Positions 58,090 through 64,000 of a stretch of DNA of 64,000 nt are shown here, in pieces (positions within the stretch are counted from its first letter, which is position 1; the number at the start of each line of letters is the position of its first letter). A program made the position numbers and the translations under genes. The notes under the pieces were generated by a model. That model was not told the DNA's origin and did no database searches. It saw only the letters and a list, made by a program, of their open reading frames with translations. Where the stretch lies: assembly GCF_964355755.1 (NCBI RefSeq), contig NC_092675.1:7846312-7910311 (forward strand). The letters are read 5' to 3'. This DNA is from Antedon mediterranea. Its lineage: Eukaryota; Echinodermata; Crinoidea; Comatulida; Antedonidae.

Positions 58090-58407
58090 TTAAAGATGTA
58101 TTTTCCCCCTGAAAAAATAATGATTAAACATTTTTGTTGTTGAATATACCATTTTAATGTCACATAATATTTATCCACTTTGACCAAAAATTAAATCGTA
58201 AAAAAATGTATTTACCTGAAAAAACTGTAATTTAAAGCAAAAAATAGTCAAATTGGCTGCCAGCCAATGAATTTAACCATTTGTTTTGTCATTTTATAAG
58301 TGAAAACATTATTTTTTTTTTTCTACGGAAGTGATTACCTTTATTAAAACTACAAAATAACCTATTCAAAGTCATTTCATGTTTTTGGGGGGACAACACA
58401 TCTTTAA
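58090..58407. mobile_element. TTAA-flanked MITE, family B, copy 3
   Basis: TTAA-AGATGTATTTTCCCC...GGGGGGACAACACATCT-TTAA, TTAA at 58090-58093 and 58404-58407. The interior matches 14524-14850, including TTTAACCATTTGTTTTGT-type words. Ends are more diverged than in the other copies. Confidence 0.75.
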
Positions 58408-59073
58408 ATTAAAACAAACTTAATAAGTACTTATTACTTGCGTTTACCTTTTTAGAAACCATGCTCTATGTACCCTTAGAAGAGGCATTTTACTTCTAGC
58501 AATTATCATCCAAACAATTTATTTTTTAATTCTTAAAATAAAGTATAATACTCCGTAGTGTGTTTTTTTTGGTTTGATATTGTTAAGTTTTTTTAATAAG
58601 GGTTTCACTAAACGTATTCCATGTTTTATTGGCGCTAAATCGATTTTTCTTGATACCGTAATCAATCAATATTAAGAGACATCTTAATTACGATATTTTT
58701 GAGAGGAAAGAGAATAATTATTAATTATAAGTAAGTGGCTTCCCTGTTGCCGTGATACAATTTAAATCCAAAGAGTTTTACTCTACACGAATTTAGGATT
58801 ATCTAGGCGTACGTACTTTAGTCACCTTCCTGGTATTTAAGAATATTAAAAACTGTTAAATGCATTTAAGAGCCGACATCAATCAAATTCAATAATTGGA
58901 TATGGTCGCATTGCTGCATGATTGTTTTTACGTGAGAAAATCAAATGTTCATGCAGTAGGCTGATAACCGTTACACAACCAGCGAGCCATTTTAATTACA
59001 GTATGTTGACAATTTGTAACAAATAGACCCTATAAGACCGGTTCACACATCGCCTTTGGTGTGTATGAAAACT
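58408..59073. other. intergenic, no gene seen
   Basis: AT-rich sequence between the family B copy and the nested MITE pair. No exon-like frame with splice signals on either strand. Confidence 0.4.
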
Positions 59074-59074
59074 A

Positions 59075-59500
59075 AAGCTTGGTTCCCACTAGCACGTAAA
59101 GCCTGGTTTCCATAAAATCGCTACACCGTTTCCATTGAAATCGCTACACGCGCAAATGTCGCCGACGCGCATTGGGGAGGTCTCCCCGATTCATCGCAGA
59201 CAAATCGGCAAAGTTCAACCATGTTCAACTTTGCCGATTTTGTCGGCGATGAGTCGTATACGCGTGTACCAAAGAATATTTAGCGCTCGCGTACTAGATC
59301 CCCGATCAATTCTAGCGTTTCCATAGAATCGCTACGCTCTGTCGGCGACAGCAGTCGGCGACACGGTGTAGCGATTTTATGGAAACCAGGCTTAACAAAA
59401 GGACGTAAACGCAACGCAAGCGTGTTAACCAATGATAAGCGACAGTTCGAATAATCAATCGCTTGTGATTGGTCAATTCACTTACGTTACTTTACTTCAA
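59075..59500. mobile_element. MITE family D copy 3 split by another MITE
   Basis: The left end of family D (AAGCTTGGTTCCCACTAGCA) is interrupted at about 59098 by an element with perfect inverted ends GCCTGGTTTCCATAAAATCG / CGATTTTATGGAAACCAGGC (59101-59392). Family D then resumes (GGACGTAAACGCAACGCAAG...CGCTTGTGATTGGTCAATTC) but lacks its right end. The inserted element is palindrome-rich (ACTTTGCCGATTT, GTCGGCGA words). Confidence 0.75.
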
Positions 59501-60901
59501 CAGATGACCACAGCGTCGACTAATACCTGAATGCACATCCTAATCCTAAATTAAAACATGCATTTCAGGGAATTTATTAAAATTTAAGTTAATTTAAGTT
59601 TATCTTTACTGTGGTATTTTTGTAATGTAAGAGAATACTATTAATAATGGTGGATTGAGTTATTTTTGTAGTATTGTTGTATGGTCATAGGTACAGTACA
59701 GTGTTATTTACATGGCTGTACCTAGATGCATTAGTTACTGCAATAAAAATAATACATTATTCAGAAACCGTGTGTATACTTTATTTGGACATCTTTGCAT
59801 AAATTTCACACAGAAACTAAAAATATCACAATAATTATAAATACATATAATATAATAATTAAATTAGAAATATATATTTAAAATATCAACTACACTGTAC
59901 TATGTAAATGTGACGTCAGACTACGTATTGTCCCGAAATGTGTTTTAGTTTGAATTACATCAAGACAATCGTATTGCCTTGATTACATGAAGTAGGCCTA
60001 TAGTTGTTGTTTTTTTCTATGAATGGAATATAAAACCAAAAATACTACTATTAACATTCTACATTATGCTAGTAATAAAAAAGAAACAAACATTGTTTGC
60101 GTATATACTTCAAATTAGGCCTAGAATTCTGTTTAGGCTTAGTTATTAACCCGGTAAGTTAGCTCCAACCGGTATCCAACTGTGTGCTTGAAAGCAACTT
60201 ACCCCCGGGTAAATAGGTAAGCCTGAAAGCTGAACTGGGCAAAAGACTATTAGTGTCGGCTGGTATCTTGTTTATATGAATATCGTGTATATTTTTTGTT
60301 AAAGCAAACTTTGATTTTATTTCATATCTTGATAAATAAGGAATGAAAAAAAATATGTTGCCATTTTTTCTAAAGACATTTAAAGGACCAAATTCAAGAT
60401 AGCCGCCAACATTCAAATAACCTTATTTAAAATCAGAATATTACCAATAACACAAAAGAAAAATGGCAACATAATTTTTTTATTACTTTACATCCTAAAG
60501 ACACTAAATCAGCTGGAATTTTGCTTTTAACAAAAAATGACACGAAATTACATAGTGACCTACATTATATTGTCTACTTATGGTTAGACAGGCCCATTTC
60601 AACAATTGTGTCTATATTATATTATATAAATCGATTATGTAGATACGACTTTGCTGGTTACCAAGAAACCACCTTTGTACACGCTTTTCTTTGAAAGTAT
60701 TGTATAATATCTGTCTATGCTTACAGTATGTTCGTCCTTTCAGAAAGTAGAATGATTAAATTCGAAAAATGATCGCAACAATAGCCTCATTATTACATTA
60801 TTACTACACTTTATATTCGTAAATGGAAGATAACGAATAGGCCTAGGCAGGGAAATAATAATGATTTTATAATAATTAGGCCTACGTTTAAAGAAACTAA
60901 A
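59501..60901. other. intergenic, no gene seen
   Basis: AT-rich; open frames here are short and without recognised domains. The minus-strand frame at 60159-60416 has no splice context or motif that I recognise. Confidence 0.4.
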
Positions 60902-61060
60902 GATTGGGTCCCTGTAGGACGCAACGCAAGGACGTACGCGCAACGCAAGCGAATTGACCAATCACAAGCGAAAATTCGGATAATCCATCGCTTGTGATTG
61001 GTTAAATTGCTTACGTCGCGCTTACGTCGTTGCGTTACGTCCTAGTGGGAACCAAGCTTA
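60902..61060. mobile_element. MITE family D, copy 4
   Basis: Left GGGTCCCTGTAGGACGCAAC; right GTCCTAGTGGGAACCAAGCTTA, with AAGCGAATTGACCAATCACA and its complement around the centre. About 160 bp. Confidence 0.8.
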
Positions 61061-61499
61061 AGTAACGTTTTGTTAGCTTTTATATATTATTATTATTATT
61101 ATATGCAATAAGATAGGCCTATGATGTGATGTTATATAATAATGACGTAATATTATATTATCAGCTAGTGTGTTTGAATATATCATTGTAAAAAAGTGCA
61201 TATAGGCCTACACAAATTATTTACCGTTACCTCGCGTGTTTTACAATAGTATTATTAACAGCAGCTATTTGATTATACGAAACATTAAGCAGCAGATATG
61301 TTTAGCCATTGGATTTCGAAAAACAACCTTCTGTTTTGTGGTGAAATATTTTAAGTTACCAAGTACGTCAGTCGATAATCTGTTCACAGCGACCTCTATC
61401 ACAATTATCGATTTGATGATACTGTACGTTATTCCATTTAATTTGATTACAGTTTTATCTTAATTATCATTAATATTATTCTTGTGCTGTTATGAAGTC
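61061..61499. other. region downstream of the GluN3-like gene
   Basis: Contains a short (TTA/TAT)n tract near 61087-61105. Probably includes the 3' UTR of the minus-strand receptor gene. No other gene seen. Confidence 0.4.
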
Positions 61500-63582
61500 C
61501 TATTCGTTGTGAATCATCTTTCGAAACTCGCCGTTTTTCAAGAGGGCCACAAGATTCTGCATGTTGGAAGACGAAGACTGACTTGTACCACTGTTCACTT
61601 CATTGTGAATGCGCTGTAAAAAAAAAAAGTTTAATCAATCCCACCCGAATACAATAAAATACATAGGGGACACCTACAGGACTCAGCAAAATGTCCTCTA
61701 AAACTTTCCATTAGGACGCAACGCAAGGACAAATGATTTTACCAATCTCAAGCGATGGATTATTCGAACACACGCGTGTGATTGGCCAACTCACTTGCGT
61801 TGCGTTTACGTCCTTGCGTTGCGTCCTAGTGGGAATCAAGCATGACTTGAGAATGTTCCTCTTAGTGTTAAAATGCCCCTCGTTCGGTCAAAGCTCCTTA
61901 TAGGCGTTTTCACTAAAAGGGTGTGTCCCAATGGCTAGGTTTCTAGTGTAGGCCCTATATGTACCTTCGTCATCATCATCATCATTGTTAGTAATTTGCA
62001 TAATCATCTTTTTAGTCATTTAGTATCATATTATACATAACATTAAGTAAAATTAGGGTATATTCACAAGACTTATAGTTGTTATTGACGTTAAGCTGTA
62101 AGTATAATACAAGATATAATACCTATAGCTAGGACAAAGCTTACCTGGCTAATGACCAGGAAATTTCGCTTATTCCGAGGCCTCCTTTTAAGAAAAGGAA
62201 CTCCCCATTTGTGCATTGCAAACTCACAGAGCAAAAGAAGGAATCCCGTAAGTATACCTAATATCAGCATTACTATTAATCCTGCAAAATAAAGTTTTAG
62301 TATAAATATGAAATAATAAAAATAATAATATATCCGAAGGCAAGTTACTGTAAAAATTACAATGCTGAGGATATCAGTGGATCTCAAATAGAGATAAAAA
62401 ATTAAACAAACACTGAAAATATGACAATGCTGGGGGTATCAGTGGATCTCAATGGAGATAAAAAATAAATAAACACTGAAAATATGACAATGCTGGTGGT
62501 ATCAGTGGCTGGAACTCAATGGAGATATGAAATAAAATAAGGACTAAAGCTAAATCAAAACGATAAAAAAAAAACAAGAACAAATTGTAGAGCTTTTTGG
62601 GCAACAGAAGCTTTTCATCTGTACAAGTGAAATAATAATAATAAACATTACGTAATAGTATACACAGAACCCTTTTATTGGGACAGCTCATTCAATCAAG
62701 GAGGAGACCCCTATTTAAGGGAAACACACGAGGAGGAGCAGTATGTTTTAAAACTGCAGCCATTTAAGATTACAACCCCCCCCCCCACCCCCTTATAGGA
62801 CACTTTGCCGCGTCCCCGGAGATGTCCCCTTAATGTTCAACTGTAAGTGTCCCTGCAGCGTTTTTTTTTCGTACTTAAGTTGGGGACCCCATTTGAAAGA
62901 TAGCCGAACTATTTCCTAAACATAACTAACTCAACCCTCTAAATAATCTCTCTCTCACTCTATAAAGTAAAAGAAGTAGTCGAACCCCATACACCGACAT
63001 GTAAAGTCCATAGTCTTATCTACTCGACTACACAGACGGCTCGACAGAAATTGTTTGATTAGCGAATTGTAGTTAACTAAATTCTTACGTTACACCATGG
63101 ATATGACTAATGGATATTCATGTTTATTTTGTGATTTTTCACGAGGGGTCCCCAACTTATGCATGAAAAGAAATATCGAGTCCCTTCACCCTTTTTTCTA
63201 AATTATCTTTTTACTCTATTACAATATTATTAGCCCTACTAAATACAATTCTATGTTCTTTAATTGGGTATCTGGGCGTACTTTCTTTACTCATCATCGC
63301 AATATAGGCCTATATCGGCGTACAAAATCAGAGTAGGCACGTAGTTTTACCTATAAAAGCGTGTTCGAGTAATGGATCATGTTTACCATGTAAATGTTCT
63401 ATAAGATATACCTGTCACGTGTTTAACTGTCACACTGCTATCATTACCCCCAGTTTGGGGATTTAATACGTCCTCTTTTAAACAACCTATAGAATCGAAC
63501 CATTTCCGGTGAAGCTGTTCCAGACGTCCATCCATCTCATATTGAAGTAGAATTGTTGATAAAGGCGTTTTTAATGTGGAAC
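61500..63582 (-). CDS. NMDA-type glutamate receptor subunit, GluN3-like, C-terminal exons (5' partial)
   Basis: Three exons in phase: 63412-63582, 62145-62281 and 61500-61613; about 140 residues to a TAG at 61500-61502. The first exon matches the end of the S2 ligand-binding lobe: GSTLKTPLSTILLQYEMDGR then LEQLHRKWFDSIGC, comparable to GluN3 SPLTSNxSEF...LHDKWYKxVPC. The second is the M4 membrane helix (GLIVMLILGILTGFLLLLCE) followed by a basic juxtamembrane region. The third begins after SQ-RIHNEVNSG, close to the GluN3 word SQKIHRALN. These points favour GluN3 over GluN1, GluN2 or AMPA/kainate types, as far as I remember those sequences. GluN3 subunits bind glycine and modify NMDA-channel permeability at synapses. 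The pore (M1-M3) and the N-terminal domain lie beyond the right edge. The cytosolic tail is short compared with vertebrate GluN3. Confidence 0.72.
61704..61841. mobile_element. MITE family D, copy 5
   Basis: Left TCCATTAGGACGCAACGCAA; right TTGCGTTGCGTCCTAGTGGGAATCAAG, with the central AAGCGATGGATTATTCG and GTGTGATTGGCCAACTC. It lies in the last intron of the GluN3-like gene. Confidence 0.75.
62355..62540. repeat. tandem repeat, about 71-bp unit, 2.5 copies
   Basis: GACAATGCTGGGGGTATCAG with TGGATCTCAATGGAGATAAA and AACACTGAAAATAT recurs at about 62358, 62424 and 62486 with small changes. Intron of the GluN3-like gene. Confidence 0.75.
62776..62796. repeat. poly-C tract
   Basis: CCCCCCCCCCACCCCC-type run in an intron of the GluN3-like gene; G-rich in the transcribed RNA. 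Confidence 0.7.
62868..63185 (-). repeat. tRNA-containing SINE-like element, copy 2
   Basis: Inverted relative to 51405-51740 and similar along the whole length: GGGGACCCCATTTGAAAGAT at one end and GCATGAAAAGAAATATCGAG at the other. The complement of the tRNA-like core (TATCTACTCGACTACACAG, GTCGAACCCCATACA) lies at about 62970-63040. Intron of the GluN3-like gene. Confidence 0.7.
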
Positions 63583-64000
63583 CTAATAAACCAATGGGAA
63601 AGAATATGATGTCACACTATTAACCATACTATAATAATCAATCAGTTAAAACACTTTTTGGTATAAACATTGTTTTTAATCGGAATCTTCTATTTTTATA
63701 TATATCTGTTTTTGTGGAAGATGGTTTTATTGTTTTTAATTGAATATTTTTATATATTTTATCTGTATTTATATAAATGAAATATTCAAATTTACTCCCA
63801 GTGAGACACAGATGTCTCTTTTATGTGTTTTTGAATACTTAAGTGAAATGAAACATCAGCACGGTATTACAGTTCATATATTCAAATCTATGAGTGTCTC
63901 TGTCCTATTCATCGACTCTTCTTTTTCAAAAGAATAAATTTCATGAATCCACCACTGAGCTGCACAGTATTATCTCATTATACAAATCAGTATACTCATA
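63583..64000. other. intron of the GluN3-like gene to the window edge
   Basis: AT-rich; no further receptor exon is visible before the right edge. Confidence 0.4.

Overview
This window is animal genomic DNA, not microbial. Its genes are split into many short exons with GT-AG introns, it is AT-rich overall, and it is packed with short non-autonomous transposons. The gene set (SRCR/EGF receptor, XPF nuclease, kelch protein, glutamate transporter, mitoribosomal protein, TMEM59, NMDA-receptor subunit) is metazoan. The SRCR content and the many AGGCCTAG-rich patches suggest a marine invertebrate deuterostome, most likely an echinoderm. That placement is inference and weakly supported. All exon boundaries were read by eye from splice sites and codon phase; none is backed by transcripts.

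Layout, left to right. 1-738 (+): last two exons of a midnolin-like gene. 3052-13663 (+): complete six-exon type I membrane receptor with signal peptide, three SRCR domains, one EGF-like domain, a transmembrane helix and a tail ending in a PPxY motif. Its introns hold a 1.67-kb Helitron-like element and a 1.45-kb minisatellite. 17485-30424 (-): XPF/ERCC4 repair endonuclease in 20 recognised exons, lacking only the extreme N-terminus. 31665-37924 (+): kelch-repeat protein, head-to-head with ERCC4. 38159-44977 (-): SLC1-family excitatory amino-acid transporter with an enlarged extracellular loop, tail-to-tail with the kelch gene. 45760-50799: three Helitron-like elements joined head to tail. 52120-52981 (-): GADD45GIP1/CRIF1 (mitoribosomal mL64). 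53518-56858 (+): TMEM59, head-to-head with GADD45GIP1 at about 0.5 kb. 61500-63582 (-): C-terminal exons of a GluN3-like NMDA-receptor subunit that continues beyond the right edge.

Much of the rest is mobile DNA. I can define two TTAA-flanked (piggyBac-like) MITE families, a MITE family with AAGCTCTGTCTACACTATC ends (eight copies), one with AAGCTTGGTTCCCACTAG ends (five copies), several one-off inverted-repeat elements, tRNA-derived and 5S-rRNA-derived SINEs, and three LINE reverse-transcriptase fragments.

The genes do not form a pathway; they are independent housekeeping and membrane genes. The observations most worth following up are the tandem Helitron-like array, the roughly 290-residue extra loop in the glutamate transporter, the SRCR-EGF-PPxY receptor architecture, the paired TTAA MITE families, and a fossil duplicate of an ERCC4 exon inside its own intron.
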